From assembly GCA_026398575.1 (NCBI GenBank), contig JAPLSP010000077.1, positions 1-27,071 on the forward strand: DNA of 27,071 bases, in the 5' to 3' direction. The position numbers were made by a program, and so were the translations under genes. Shown piece by piece: positions 9,101 through 18,642 of the stretch. Below the pieces are notes generated by a model, which saw only the letters and a list, made by a program, of their open reading frames with translations, did not search any database and was not told where the DNA came from. This stretch comes from Candidatus Sumerlaeota bacterium. Lineage in GTDB: Bacteria; Sumerlaeota; Sumerlaeia; JADFCT01. How positions within the stretch are numbered: position 1 is the first letter of the stretch; each line of letters starts with the position of its first letter.

Positions 9101-12100
9101 GACGTTGTCTGATTGCCGGCGCCCGCATGGACCATGCCGTCGCCATCCCTGAAGGACCATGTCGCCGTCGGTGGCGCCACCTGCACCACCACGGTTCCCA
9201 TCTGGCGGACATAAATGCCGATGAAGGTTGTCACAGAATCTTTCGTGAGTGTTTGCGTCGTATTGGCGGGCGCGTCGTATCCCGGCAGCGCGCCCCAAGT
9301 CATGCCAATCGCGCCCGTCGGAACGCCAAGCGCCGTCTGGCTTCCGGCGCCTGCATGAACCGCGCCGTCGCCATCCGTGAAGGACCATGACGCGGTCGGC
9401 GGGGTCACCTGCACAACAACCGTTCCCGTATGGCGGATATAGATTCCGGTGAAGGTTGTCACAGAATCTTTCGCGAGCGTTTGCGTTGTATTGGCGGGAG
9501 CGTCATAGTTCGGCAGCGCGCCCCACGTCATGGCAATCGCGCCTGTCGGTATGCCCTTTGTTGTCTGATTGCCGGCGCCCGCATGGACCGCGCCGTCTCC
9601 GTCCGTGAAGGACCAGGAAGCGGCGCCCGGCGTCACCTGCACGACCACGGTTCCCACCTGGCGCGTATAAACACCCGTGAAAGTAATCGTACCATTTCTT
9701 GGCAGCGTTTGCGTTGTATCAGCCGGCGCGTCGTAATTCGGCAGCGCGCCCCAGGCCATGCTAACAGGACCAGCCGGGACGCCGGATCGCGTCTGATTGC
9801 CTGCGCCGGCATGAACCCCTCCGTCGCTATCGGTAAAGGACCATGTCGCGGTGGATGGCGTCACCTGGACGATCACCGTTCCCATTTGCCTCGTATAAAC
9901 GGCGATGAAGGTCGTCACGCCATCTTTCGTCAGGGTGTGAGTGGTATCGGCGGGCGAATCATAGTTTGCCAATGCGCCCCACGTCATCGGAATCTCGCCC
10001 GTCGGGATGCCCGTCGTCGTTCGATTCCCGGCGCCTGGATGAGCAACGCCATCGCCATCCTTGAAGGACCACGTCGCGCTTGGCGGCGTCACCAAAACCA
10101 CCACGGTTCCCGTCTGGCGGATATAGATGCCGGTGAAGGTCGTCACGGAATCTTTGGCAAGCGTTTGCGTTGTATTGGCGGGAGCGTCATAGTTCGGCAG
10201 CGCGCCCCAAGCCATGGCAATTGCGCCTGTTGGGATGCTTTTTGCGGTCTGATTGCCAACGCCCGCATGGACCGTGCCGTCGCCGTCCGTGAAGGACCAT
10301 GAAGCGGCGCCCGGCGTTACCTCGACCACCACCGTTCCGGTCTGCCGGACATAGATGCCGATGAATGTTATAACGCTGTCTTTCACGAGCGTTTGCGATG
10401 TGGCGGCGGGAGCGTCATAATTGGGCAATGCGCCCCAGGAAATTGGGATATTGCCCGTCGGAACGCCCGTTGTTGTCTGATTGCCGACGCCGGCATGAAC
10501 GACGCCGTCGCCGTCCCGGAAGGCCCATGAAGCCGTGACTGGCGTCACTTGCACCACTACTGTTCCTGTCTGGCGGATATAGATGCCGGTGAATGTCGTC
10601 ACACCATCTTTCACAAGCGTTTGAGTCGTGGCGGCGGGACTGTCGTATCCCGGCAGCGCGCCCCAGGTTATGCCAATCGCGCCCGTTGGGATGCCAGAGG
10701 TCGTCTGATTGCCAACGCCTGCATGGACCCCGCCGTCGCCGTCAGTGAAGGACCAGGAAGCAGTCGGCGGCGTTACCTCAACCACCACGGTTCCTGTATG
10801 GCGGATATAGACGCCGGTGAAGGTCGTCACGGCGTCTTTCATGAGCGTTTGCGTTGTAGCGGCGGGGGCGTCATAATTCGGCAGCGCGCCCCAGATTATG
10901 CCGATTTCGCCCGTTGGAATCCTCGGGGTCGTCTGATTGCCCACGCCCGCATGGATTGCGCCGTCGCCATCGGTGAATGACCACGAAGCCGTTGGCGGCG
11001 TCACCTGCACCACCACGGTTCCCGTCTGGCGGGTATAGATACCGATGAAGGTTATGGTGCTGTCTTTCACGAGCGTTTGCGATGTGGCGGCGGGAGCGTC
11101 ATAATTTGGCAATGCGCCCCAGGAAATTGGGATATTGCCCGTCGGAACGCCCGTTGTTGTCTGATTACCGACGCCCGTATGGACTACGCCGTCGCCGTCC
11201 CTGAAGGCCCATGAAGCCGTGGGCGGCGTCACTTGCACCACTACTATCCCTGTCTGGCGGATATAGATGCCAGTGAAGGTTGTCACATCGTCTTTCGCAA
11301 GCGTTTGCGTCGTGGCGGCGGGACTGTCGTATCCCGGCAGCGCGTCCCATGTCATGCCTATGGCGCCCGTTGGGACACCCTTCGTCGTCTGATTGCCAAC
11401 GCCTGCATGGACCCCGCCGTCGCCGTCCGTGAAGGACCAGGAAGCGATAGGCGGCGTCACTTCAACCACCACGGTTCCGGTCTGCCGGACATAGATGCCG
11501 ATAAAGGTTGTCACACCGTCTTTCACAAGCGTTTGCGTTGTGGCGGCGGGAGCGTCATAACCTGCCAGCGCGCCCCAGATAATTCCAATCTCGCCCGTTG
11601 GAATTCCCCGAGTCGTCTGATTGCCCGCACCCGCATGAACCGCGCCGTCTCCGTCCGTGAAGGACCACGAAGCGGTTGGCGGCGACACTTCAACCACCAC
11701 AGTTCCGGTTTGGCGGGTATAAATGCCGATGAAGGTTGTCACCGAATCTTTCACAAGCGTTTGCGTCGTGTTGGCGGGAGCATCATAATTCGGCAGCGGG
11801 TCCCACGTGATCGCGATGTCCCCTGTTGGAATGCCCTTTGTTGTTTGATTGCCCGCGCCCGTATGGATAAATCCATCGCCGTCCGTGAAGGACCACGACG
11901 CTGAAGACGGCGTCACCTCGACCGCTACGGTTCCTGTTTGGCGGATATAAACGCCGTAGAAAGTGATCACGAAAATTTCGCGGCTTACCGACAGCGTCTG
12001 CGTCGAAGCGGGCGGCGTGTCATAGCCGGCCAGATCATGCCAGATGATTCCGATATCCCCTGTCGGCACATTGTTGTCAACCGTGCTGCCTGTGCCCGAG

Positions 12101-15100
12101 TGAATCACGCCGTCGCCGTCGGTGAACGACCACGAAGCGGACTCCGGCACAACGTTCACAATCACCGTTCCCGTGATACGCTCATAAATGCCGACAAAGG
12201 TCGTTACCTCATCCTTGGCCAGTATGTTTTCCGCATTGGCAGGCGAGCGGTAGTCGAGCAATGGATCCCAATAGATATCAATGGCGCCCGTCGGGACGCC
12301 CGTGGTCGTCTGATTGCCGGCGCCGGTATGGATCACGCCATCGCCATCCGTGAAAGACCACGTCGCGATTGAAGGCGTCACTTCCACCACCACAGTTCCC
12401 GTCTGGCGGACATAGATGCCGGTGAAGGTCGTCACGGAGTTATTGGAGAGCGTCTGGGTCGTGGCGGCAGGCGAATCATAGTTTGCCAGCGCGCCCCAGT
12501 TCATCCCGATCGCTCCCGTTGGAATCCCCGAGGTTGTCTGATTGCCCACGCCCTCATGGAGCGCGCCATCGCCGTCGGTGAAGGACCATGAAGCAGCGGC
12601 CGGCGTCACCTCGACTACCACGGTTCCGGTCTGGCGGATATAGATGCCGGTGAAGGTTGTCACAGCGTCTTTCACGAGCGTTTGCGTTGTTGCGGCGGGG
12701 GCGTCATAATTCGCCAGCGCGCCCCAGGTTATGCCAATCGCGCCTATCGGAATCCCTGGCGTCGTCTTATTGCCAACGCCCGCGTGAATCCCGCCGTCTC
12801 CGTCCGTGTAGGACCACGACGCCGTCGTCGGCGTCACCTCGACAACCACGGTCCCTGTTTGGCGAATATAAATGCCGATGAAGGTCGTCACACTATCTTT
12901 CACGAGTGTTTGCGTGGTGGCGGCGGGAGAATCGTAGTTTGCCAGCGCGCCCCACGTTATGCCTATCGCGCCTGTTGGAATGCCAGGCGTCGTCTGATTG
13001 CCCACGCCCGCATGGACCGCGCCGTCTCCATCTGTGAAGGACCAGGATGCGGCGCCCGGCGTTACCTCAACCACCACCGTTCCTGTTTGGCGAACATAAA
13101 TGCCGATGAAAGTCGTCACCGCATCTTTTGCGAGTGTTTGTGTTGTGGCTGCCGGGGCGTCATAGTTTGCCAGCGCGCCCCATGTAATGCCAATCGCGCC
13201 GGTTGGAATGCCCGGTGTTGTCTGATTGCCAACACCCGCGTGGATCGCGCCATCGCCATCCGTGAAGGACCACGATGCCGTTGGCGGCGTTACATTGACC
13301 ACCACCGTTCCCTTCTGGCGGATATAGATGCCGGTGAAAGTCGTGACATCGTTCTTGGCCAATGTTTGCGTGGTGGCGGCGGGAGCGTCATAGTTCGGCA
13401 GCGCCCCCCAGGTTATGCCAATCGCGCCCGTCGGAATACCTGGCGTCGTCTGATTGCCAACGCCGGCATGAACCGCGCCGTCGCCGTCTCTGAATGACCA
13501 CGATGCGCTCGGCGGCGTGATCTCAACCACCACGGTTCCCGTCTGGCGGGTATAGACGCCGGTGAAGGTTGTTACATTGTTTTTAGCCAATGTTTGCGTG
13601 GTGGCGGCGGGAGCGTCATAATTTGCCAGCGCGCCCCACGTTATGCCAATCGCGCCCGTTGGAATGCCCGGCGTCGTCTGATTGCCAACACCGGCATGGA
13701 GCGCGCCGTCTCCGTCTGTGAAGGACCACGACGCGCTCGGCGGCGTCACCTGCACCACCACGGTTCCCGTCTGGCGGATATAAACACCGGTGAAGGTCGT
13801 CACAGCATCTTTCACGAGCGTATGCGTTGTGGCGGCGGGAGCGTCATAGTTCGCCAGCGCGCCCCACGTCATTGCGATCGCGCCCGTTGCGATACCCGTC
13901 GTCGTCTGATTGCCGACGCCCACATGAATCGCGCCGTCGCCATCGGTGAAGGACCATGATGCGGTTGGAGGCGTTACCTCGACGACCACGGTTCCTGCAT
14001 CGCGTGCAAATGTCGCGGTCAACGCTTTGTCCGAATCCATAATGATGACGAGTGGATTGTCCATCTCCTGCCCCGGCGGGACATCGCCTTCCCAGCCCGT
14101 GAAACTGGCGCCGCTATTGGCGGTGGCCTGGATAGAAACGATGGTTGGATAGGGGAAGACCGGTCCCGAAGGCGTCGCCTGCGCGGCGCCATCGCCCTCC
14201 ACGCCAAGGGTTAGAGTGAAATTGGGGATGTATTCATAAGCGCCGATGTCGAACGCGCTTCCGCCCAAATTAAGGGCGTCAAGCGGCCGCGTGGTTCCTT
14301 CGATATCCGCCAGCGGGGCGTCATATCCATAGGAGCTGCTGGCCGTGCCAACGTCAATGGCCGCCGATTGGGAAGTGATGTGATAATCCATGATCTGCCA
14401 GCGGAGCGTAATGCTGGTGGCGCCCGAAGCATCGCCGCAGATTTCGATCAGCGAGGCGGTATTCGAGGTGATCACAAACTGCATGGTCGTCACACCGTCG
14501 AAGGCGATCGGCTGGCCGACCAGTCCGCCCGGCGTTAGTACCGCTCCCGTCAGCGTCAGCAGCGTGCGAAACCGCGTAGTGTCCAAAATAGGCGCAAATG
14601 ACAGCGTTCCATTCAAGCCCGGACGGAAGGCCGGATCGCCATCCACCGAATTCGTCGCGTTGGGCGCATTGGCGTCAATATCGGCGGCGCCGGTAAGAAT
14701 CGAACCGGAGGCGGTATGGTAATCTCCATCGGGATTATTGTAAAAGAGGCAGTTTTCCAGGGATATCCATGTTGTGTAACCCGGGATGTCGTTCTTCCCC
14801 GCGAGGTGGTTCTCTAACGATCGCGGCAAATAAGCGGCGGGAGGGGGGGAGGTGAATTCTTCATAGATGGCGTAGCTCATGTTGTTCACGAAGGCGGTGT
14901 TGATGATGGTGACGTTGGCGTAGGTGTCGCCGGCCGCGATGCCACCTCCGGAAAAGGCGCCGTTATCGCTGATGGTGCAGTTGATGATCGCAACGCTTCC
15001 GTTGTTCGCGCAATACAAAGCGCCGCCATCCGCCGGGTATCCAGGCAGGACGTTGAACGCCCAGTTGCCGCTGAAAATGCAGTTGATATACTGGTCCGAG

Positions 15101-17757
15101 GAATACTGGCCCACATAGGCCCCGCCACCATAGGATTCCCAGTTGCTGGAGACGCTGTTGCCATTGATCGCGCAGTCGCGAATGATGGCCGCGGAGTTCT
15201 CAGAATAAATGCCGCTGCCGCAGCGCGGATTGGAGAAAAGATTCAGAGGCGCCGTTATATTGCCACCGATCACGCAACTGGTAACGACCGGCGACGAATT
15301 TTCCATGTACAATCCTGCGCCCAAGCTGCAGGAGTGATTTCCAATGATCAGGCAGTTGATGATGTCCGGGGAGGAGGACAACAGCGCGATCCCCGCCCCT
15401 CCGTCGCCGCCATAGTATTCCCATGACCAATTGCTGGTTATCGTGCAATTGGCAATGGTGACGGTAGTTCCCAAATTATTGCAGATGATTCCGCCTCCCA
15501 TTTTATCCGCGCTCCAGGGCAGGGCAGAAGAACCCATCAAATCCGGATCAGCCGGCTGGCCTAGCCCCATCTGGGCGCCTTCCGCCATGCCACCCATGAT
15601 GGTGAAGCCGTCTATGCAGGCGCTTGAGATGCCATCCATGATCACGGTATGCAGGGCGGACGGACCGTAACCGGACAAGCCCGAACCTGAGCGCGAACCA
15701 TCAATCACGGTCACATTGGCTTTCACATTCCGCTGTTCGAAGGCCGTCTCATTGCCCGCAAATCCGCCATACAGGTGGACGCCGTCCGGAATCGAAATGG
15801 CTTCATAATACGTACCCGCGGCCACCCAGACTTCGGGAACTCCAAAGCTGCCCGCGAGAGTGAGCGCTCCGGTAATGTCCGGGGCGGCGTTGGCCCAATC
15901 CTCGCCCGTGCGATTCCCGGCGCCGCCAAGCGTTACGTAAATGCGGCTCGCCGAATAGCTGGTCACGATGCGCGCAGCGGCGTCCGCGGTGGTTTTGACG
16001 CTTTCCTCGAAGCCGGCGTAGTCCGTGGCGATGGTATAGAATTCGTAGTAACCATCCCCCGGCGCCGAGGCGGTAAAACTGATCGGAGACCCTGTATAAT
16101 CTCCACCGTATTGCGTCCAGGGCTCGCCATCCTTGCGGTAGAACAGATGAACGTACCGCACGCCGGAATCGTTATCCGTCGCGCTGTATGGCACATCGAA
16201 AACCAACGCCGTTTGAAAGAAGGGCAAATCCACTACGCTCGAAACCGGCCTGAGCGAATCCGAGGGCAAGTACGAAGGATCCGCTTCATCCACGCCGATA
16301 TCCGCTTTGCCGTCCGATCCGGGACGCGCATCGCCTTCAAAGTCCAAGGCAGGCGCGCCAACGGTCGTCCCCGTATCAATCGCCGCCGAGCCGTTGCGCA
16401 GATGGTAGTCCGCGATCTTCCACGCGTCGCCGTCATGGGCGATATTCAGGCCGGTATCGGTAATGTTGCCCCAGACCATGATCGTTGTGGCTGTGTTCGA
16501 GGTGATCAATGATTCGCGCGTTTGCGTGACGTCGGCGTTGATGAGCCGCCCCGCCAGCGCGCCGGGCGTCAGGCTCACGCCCGCAATAGTGAACGAAGTC
16601 TGATTGATGGAGACGTTATAATAAGGCGCGCCGCTCAGCATTCCCGTCGTCGCCGCCGGGCCGTCCATCAGGAACATTGGATCGCCCGATATATTATTCG
16701 ATGCGGTGGGCACATTCATATTGATATCAGGCGCGTTGGTATAGAACCACCACCAGCCATAGTAATACTGAGCGTAATCGTCGAGATTGCCATAGAAGAG
16801 GCAATTCGACACCGTGGGCGTGCCGCTGCCGTTCAGTTCATAGATTGCGACGATGCTGTTGTGGGTGAAGATGGTGTTCGTGAGCTGGGGGTGCGCGTCA
16901 TTGACGCAAAGCACGCCGCCGCCCTTATCCGAATAGTTGCCCTCGAATACGCAGTTCGTAACCGCCGGCGAGGCGTATTCGCAATAGAGCCCGCCGCCCC
17001 TGGAAACCGCCGTATTCTTGCTGATCGTGCAATTCATTGCAGTAGGCGCGGAATTGCTAAAACAGCACAATCCGCCGCCGTAATAGACGGCGTAATTGTC
17101 GTCAATGACGCAATTGCTGATTTCGGGGGATGAGCCGGCGTCGCACAGTATTCCGCCGCCGCATTGGTTGGCCGTATTGCCGCTGATCACGCAATTGCGA
17201 ATGGCGTTACTGGCGTCCGCGCCGCTGCAAAAAATGCCGCCGCCGTTGAAATCGGAAAATCCATTGGCGGCCCCCCCCACAATCGCAAAGCCGTCGAGCG
17301 CCGTTGAAGTGACGGTGTCCAGTTTGACCACATGATATGCCGGCAATCCCAAGCGCGCCATCGTGCCGTTGATCACCGTGACGTTGGCCACCAGGCTGCG
17401 CTGTGTAAGCGTGGTCTCCGTTCCTGCAAAACTGCCATAAACGGTCACGCCGGATTTCATAACCAATGCCCCGCTCGCGTCGCCTAATGACCGGTCCTCG
17501 CTATAGATGCCCGCTTTGACCCATACCTGCGAGCCGACGCCAGCCGTATTGATGCCGGCCTGGATCGTCTTTTTCGCAGTGGCCCATGTTGCGCCGCTGC
17601 CCAAATCAGTCGCCTGAGCGGCGTCCACATAAACAATCGGCGGGGGAGGATCAAATACGCCCGCCCTCGCGGCGCCTCCCAACAACAGTTGCGCCCCTGC
17701 TGCCGACATCACTGCGACCATCAAAGATCGCGCGCAAATATAGTTTCGCCATGCCAT
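6136..17757 (-). CDS. Giant exported beta-helix / tandem beta-sandwich repeat protein
   Basis: The product has 3,873 residues. The start at 17757 is preferred over an in-frame ATG at 17808 because GGGAGGAG lies 11 bases upstream and a signal peptide follows (MAWRNYICARSL to GGAARA). Domains in order: right-handed parallel beta-helix at about 35-490 (repeated GGGI-C-NC-I-N-A turns of the polymorphic-membrane-protein/pectate-lyase type); an Ig/FN3-like segment at about 500-600; a second beta-helix at about 600-1180; an InlB-type repeat (FTGWEGDVPPG) at about 1185-1252; 28 tandem modules of about 76 residues at 1253-3394; and a C-terminal region of about 478 residues that I do not recognise. The module consensus has ASWSFTDGDG, a GNQTT stretch, IPTGAIGITWGAL, NYDAPA and TFTGIY; it resembles PEGA-like beta-sandwich modules. 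No LPXTG, PEP-CTERM or type IX signal is evident. A surface or secreted adhesin or carbohydrate-contacting stalk is inferred. No partner gene is adjacent. Confidence 0.85.
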   Translation of the reverse strand: MAWRNYICARSLMVAVMSAAGAQLLLGGAARAGVFDPPPPIVYVDAAQATDLGSGATWATAKKTIQAGINTAGVGSQVWVKAGIYSEDRSLGDASGALVMKSGVTVYGSFAGTETTLTQRSLVANVTVINGTMARLGLPAYHVVKLDTVTSTALDGFAIVGGAANGFSDFNGGGIFCSGADASNAIRNCVISGNTANQCGGGILCDAGSSPEISNCVIDDNYAVYYGGGLCCFSNSAPTAMNCTISKNTAVSRGGGLYCEYASPAVTNCVFEGNYSDKGGGVLCVNDAHPQLTNTIFTHNSIVAIYELNGSGTPTVSNCLFYGNLDDYAQYYYGWWWFYTNAPDINMNVPTASNNISGDPMFLMDGPAATTGMLSGAPYYNVSINQTSFTIAGVSLTPGALAGRLINADVTQTRESLITSNTATTIMVWGNITDTGLNIAHDGDAWKIADYHLRNGSAAIDTGTTVGAPALDFEGDARPGSDGKADIGVDEADPSYLPSDSLRPVSSVVDLPFFQTALVFDVPYSATDNDSGVRYVHLFYRKDGEPWTQYGGDYTGSPISFTASAPGDGYYEFYTIATDYAGFEESVKTTADAAARIVTSYSASRIYVTLGGAGNRTGEDWANAAPDITGALTLAGSFGVPEVWVAAGTYYEAISIPDGVHLYGGFAGNETAFEQRNVKANVTVIDGSRSGSGLSGYGPSALHTVIMDGISSACIDGFTIMGGMAEGAQMGLGQPADPDLMGSSALPWSADKMGGGIICNNLGTTVTIANCTITSNWSWEYYGGDGGAGIALLSSSPDIINCLIIGNHSCSLGAGLYMENSSPVVTSCVIGGNITAPLNLFSNPRCGSGIYSENSAAIIRDCAINGNSVSSNWESYGGGAYVGQYSSDQYINCIFSGNWAFNVLPGYPADGGALYCANNGSVAIINCTISDNGAFSGGGIAAGDTYANVTIINTAFVNNMSYAIYEEFTSPPPAAYLPRSLENHLAGKNDIPGYTTWISLENCLFYNNPDGDYHTASGSILTGAADIDANAPNATNSVDGDPAFRPGLNGTLSFAPILDTTRFRTLLTLTGAVLTPGGLVGQPIAFDGVTTMQFVITSNTASLIEICGDASGATSITLRWQIMDYHITSQSAAIDVGTASSSYGYDAPLADIEGTTRPLDALNLGGSAFDIGAYEYIPNFTLTLGVEGDGAAQATPSGPVFPYPTIVSIQATANSGASFTGWEGDVPPGQEMDNPLVIIMDSDKALTATFARDAGTVVVEVTPPTASWSFTDGDGAIHVGVGNQTTTGIATGAIAMTWGALANYDAPAATTHTLVKDAVTTFTGVYIRQTGTVVVQVTPPSASWSFTDGDGALHAGVGNQTTPGIPTGAIGITWGALANYDAPAATTQTLAKNNVTTFTGVYTRQTGTVVVEITPPSASWSFRDGDGAVHAGVGNQTTPGIPTGAIGITWGALPNYDAPAATTQTLAKNDVTTFTGIYIRQKGTVVVNVTPPTASWSFTDGDGAIHAGVGNQTTPGIPTGAIGITWGALANYDAPAATTQTLAKDAVTTFIGIYVRQTGTVVVEVTPGAASWSFTDGDGAVHAGVGNQTTPGIPTGAIGITWGALANYDSPAATTQTLVKDSVTTFIGIYIRQTGTVVVEVTPTTASWSYTDGDGGIHAGVGNKTTPGIPIGAIGITWGALANYDAPAATTQTLVKDAVTTFTGIYIRQTGTVVVEVTPAAASWSFTDGDGALHEGVGNQTTSGIPTGAIGMNWGALANYDSPAATTQTLSNNSVTTFTGIYVRQTGTVVVEVTPSIATWSFTDGDGVIHTGAGNQTTTGVPTGAIDIYWDPLLDYRSPANAENILAKDEVTTFVGIYERITGTVIVNVVPESASWSFTDGDGVIHSGTGSTVDNNVPTGDIGIIWHDLAGYDTPPASTQTLSVSREIFVITFYGVYIRQTGTVAVEVTPSSASWSFTDGDGFIHTGAGNQTTKGIPTGDIAITWDPLPNYDAPANTTQTLVKDSVTTFIGIYTRQTGTVVVEVSPPTASWSFTDGDGAVHAGAGNQTTRGIPTGEIGIIWGALAGYDAPAATTQTLVKDGVTTFIGIYVRQTGTVVVEVTPPIASWSFTDGDGGVHAGVGNQTTKGVPTGAIGMTWDALPGYDSPAATTQTLAKDDVTTFTGIYIRQTGIVVVQVTPPTASWAFRDGDGVVHTGVGNQTTTGVPTGNIPISWGALPNYDAPAATSQTLVKDSTITFIGIYTRQTGTVVVQVTPPTASWSFTDGDGAIHAGVGNQTTPRIPTGEIGIIWGALPNYDAPAATTQTLMKDAVTTFTGVYIRHTGTVVVEVTPPTASWSFTDGDGGVHAGVGNQTTSGIPTGAIGITWGALPGYDSPAATTQTLVKDGVTTFTGIYIRQTGTVVVQVTPVTASWAFRDGDGVVHAGVGNQTTTGVPTGNIPISWGALPNYDAPAATSQTLVKDSVITFIGIYVRQTGTVVVEVTPGAASWSFTDGDGTVHAGVGNQTAKSIPTGAIAMAWGALPNYDAPANTTQTLAKDSVTTFTGIYIRQTGTVVVLVTPPSATWSFKDGDGVAHPGAGNRTTTGIPTGEIPMTWGALANYDSPADTTHTLTKDGVTTFIAVYTRQMGTVIVQVTPSTATWSFTDSDGGVHAGAGNQTRSGVPAGPVSMAWGALPNYDAPADTTQTLPRNGTITFTGVYTRQVGTVVVQVTPGAASWSFTDGDGAVHAGAGNQTTKGIPTGAIAMTWGALPNYDAPANTTQTLAKDSVTTFTGIYIRHTGTVVVQVTPPTASWSFTDGDGAVHAGAGSQTALGVPTGAIGMTWGALPGYDAPANTTQTLTKDSVTTFIGIYVRQMGTVVVQVAPPTATWSFRDGDGMVHAGAGNQTTSGVPTGAIGITWGPLPNFDAPAATTQTLAKGGVITFIGAYVRQTGTVVVQVTPGAASWSFTDGDGAVHAGAGNQTTKGIPTGAIGITWGALANYDAPAATTQTLSKDSVTTFTGIYIRHTGTVVVQVTPGAASWSFTDGDGDVHAGAGNQTTKGIPTGAIGMTWGTLANYDAPAATTQTLAKDAVTTFTGIYIRQTGTVVVTVTTQSVAKSLLNVSWSFTDGDGGIHVGAGNQTTTGVPTGVISIAWGALPNFDAPPSTSQTLTKNGLITFAGVYARQTGTVVVQVTPPSATWSFTDGDGAAHTGAGDQTIPRIPTGGIALTWESLPYYEAPSPNPTSQTLIKDGQVTFIGVYQPTTGRVIVNVSPANAAWLLTGPSSYTLASSGSATFDYMVPGDYTIVWTPLAEWDEPASATQSLKAGATITFTGIYQRQTGTVIVQVDPEEAHWSFVDSQGLTYNGSGNAVTSGVPAGDVTLTWQPVPDTILPSPATRTQLLMSSQTIVFKATYHWPLSRIGNDWLIVYKINGRRHIPTPDIMAPDGRGIVLPPDAGPNDTLAIYGLRNRANPTQMPTWIEYIQSDVGGLRWLYTQANVRQMNVNLTVYRITAINSYVENINITGNTGKGGGLKIVRMSAVPDSQLPGYTSPQFDLPLDNRNRFAVTNIDVADWIYHTNPDSPMDYDVWGKLQLNGVILKHLAAPWQVFSAIETNSKINHWELPDKTTSTVLSFGGILRAKDDAVSDTIQSLGIWKIKTNGGPIAPYALDSAGIMVKVSANANTFTLGKGDKRVFASDVCPVAFFSRASPTMKIMAKGGNVYPELLYGDRDENPYNFDYPHEIEIDENFSSTRRITSRYFMQRLTSGTVLVGGRVGYVPDLYSDSPTSAPTMWMLTVGAERHRRPPHIGAIYADFGIFGWFMASPTMDADQQPIAGTAQAAVRSLTVNHHIPVALQQFWKPWWGHICGRGYSNKPIIVKPSLTGSKSEFLDMDNP
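7576..13998 (-). repeat. 28 tandem ~228-bp coding repeats in the giant gene
   Basis: Each unit begins TGTVVV(E/Q)VTP and ends GIY(I/V)RQ. The first starts at 13998. Units 1-26 (13998-8035) are close copies, mostly exactly 76 codons. Unit 9 has three extra residues, unit 25 seven and unit 26 two. Units 27 and 28 (8034-7576) are diverged, keeping only the core pattern V(N/Q)V-P-A-W, VP-GD-T-W and F-Y. Unit 27 looks like the unspecialised parental module, so amplification of one module type is likely. Confidence 0.92.
8269..11709 (-). repeat. Higher-order repeat: five trimers of 684 bp (units 11-25)
   Basis: Units 11-25 show a period of three. Units 13, 16, 19, 22 and 25 (third in each trimer) have ITF where the others have TTF. 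Units 14, 20 and 23 (first in the trimer) end in RH. Units 11 and 14 share EIGIIWGAL, and 13 and 16 share AFRDGDGVVH and GNIPISWGALPNYD. At DNA level the stretch beginning 11101 and the one beginning 10417 are near-identical and exactly 684 bp apart. This indicates growth by duplication of three-unit blocks. Confidence 0.8.
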
Positions 17758-18295
<538 letters not shown>

Positions 18296-18343
18296 GCGTT
18301 TTTGGAAGGGAGTTGCCGTTTCTTGCGGCCAAACAAGAAAAGT

Positions 18344-18373
18344 ATTTTACCGGCGCCGCTCCGCGGGAATCAA
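18344..18373 (-). promoter_or_regulatory. Probable promoter of tRNA-Ser
   Basis: On the minus strand a -35 box TTGATT (18373-18368) and a -10 box TAAAAT (18349-18344) are separated by 18 bases. They lie about 48 bases upstream of the mature tRNA 5' end. Both boxes are close to the sigma-70 consensus. Confidence 0.55.
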
Positions 18374-18458
18374 CTGTTTTTTAACGGCCAATGCAACCGA
18401 AAATGCCAAGGGGTGATTTTTCGGATGACGGGGCTGCCGCTTTTGGGGTACAAATCAC

Positions 18459-18593
18459 CCCGCCGAATTCCGCCGGCAGGCGGAAGCGGGGGAACCAGGT
18501 TTGTGGGGGCGTATCGCTTTTCTATAGCGTAGGGCACTCTTCGGCCCGAGCCCGTCAGCTAACCTCGCAGGCATCGGAGAGGAGAACCTCCCC
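18459..18593 (+). promoter_or_regulatory. c-di-AMP riboswitch aptamer (ydaO/yuaA type)
   Basis: The conserved ydaO elements occur in the right order. First is a hairpin TTCCGCC-GGCA-GGCGGAA (18468-18485). Then come GGGGGAACC (about 18488-18496), TGGGGGCGTAT, a small hairpin CGCT/AGCG (18515-18529), AGGGCACTCTTC (18531-18542), and the hallmark CCCGTCAGCTAACCTCG (18551-18567) followed by AGGCATCGGAGAGG. CTCT at 18537-18540 can pair with AGAG at 18578-18581, as in known ydaO structures. It stands just upstream of a KimA-like transporter, the classic ydaO context. Known members switch the gene off when c-di-AMP is high; the direction here is assumed. P1 could not be placed with certainty. Confidence 0.88.
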
Positions 18594-18594
18594 A

Positions 18595-18617
18595 AGCGGA
18601 GGAGCGCTCCTTCCGCT
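18595..18617 (+). promoter_or_regulatory. Candidate riboswitch expression-platform hairpin
   Basis: AGCGGA-GGA (18595-18603) pairs with TCC-TCCGCT (18608-18617, one bulged T) around a four-base loop. It lies between the aptamer and the start codon at 18643. The 3' strand CTTCCGC (18610-18616) could instead pair with GCGGAAG (18480-18486) in the aptamer, giving two exclusive folds. There is no U-run after it, so it is not a standard intrinsic terminator; translational control or a different mechanism is possible. Confidence 0.45.
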
Positions 18618-18642
18618 ATCTCTTGCGCGGGGATGTTATGTC

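Noticed and set aside
8194..13959. Series of long plus-strand open frames opposite the giant gene, with repeated HHHGSRLADINA-like peptides
   Set aside because: They are antisense readings of the 228-bp coding repeats. They have no ribosome binding sites or domains, and their repeat pattern simply mirrors the minus-strand modules.
7576..13998. CRISPR-like or satellite array
   Set aside because: Units are contiguous 228-bp coding modules with no unique spacers and an intact reading frame, so this is a protein repeat.
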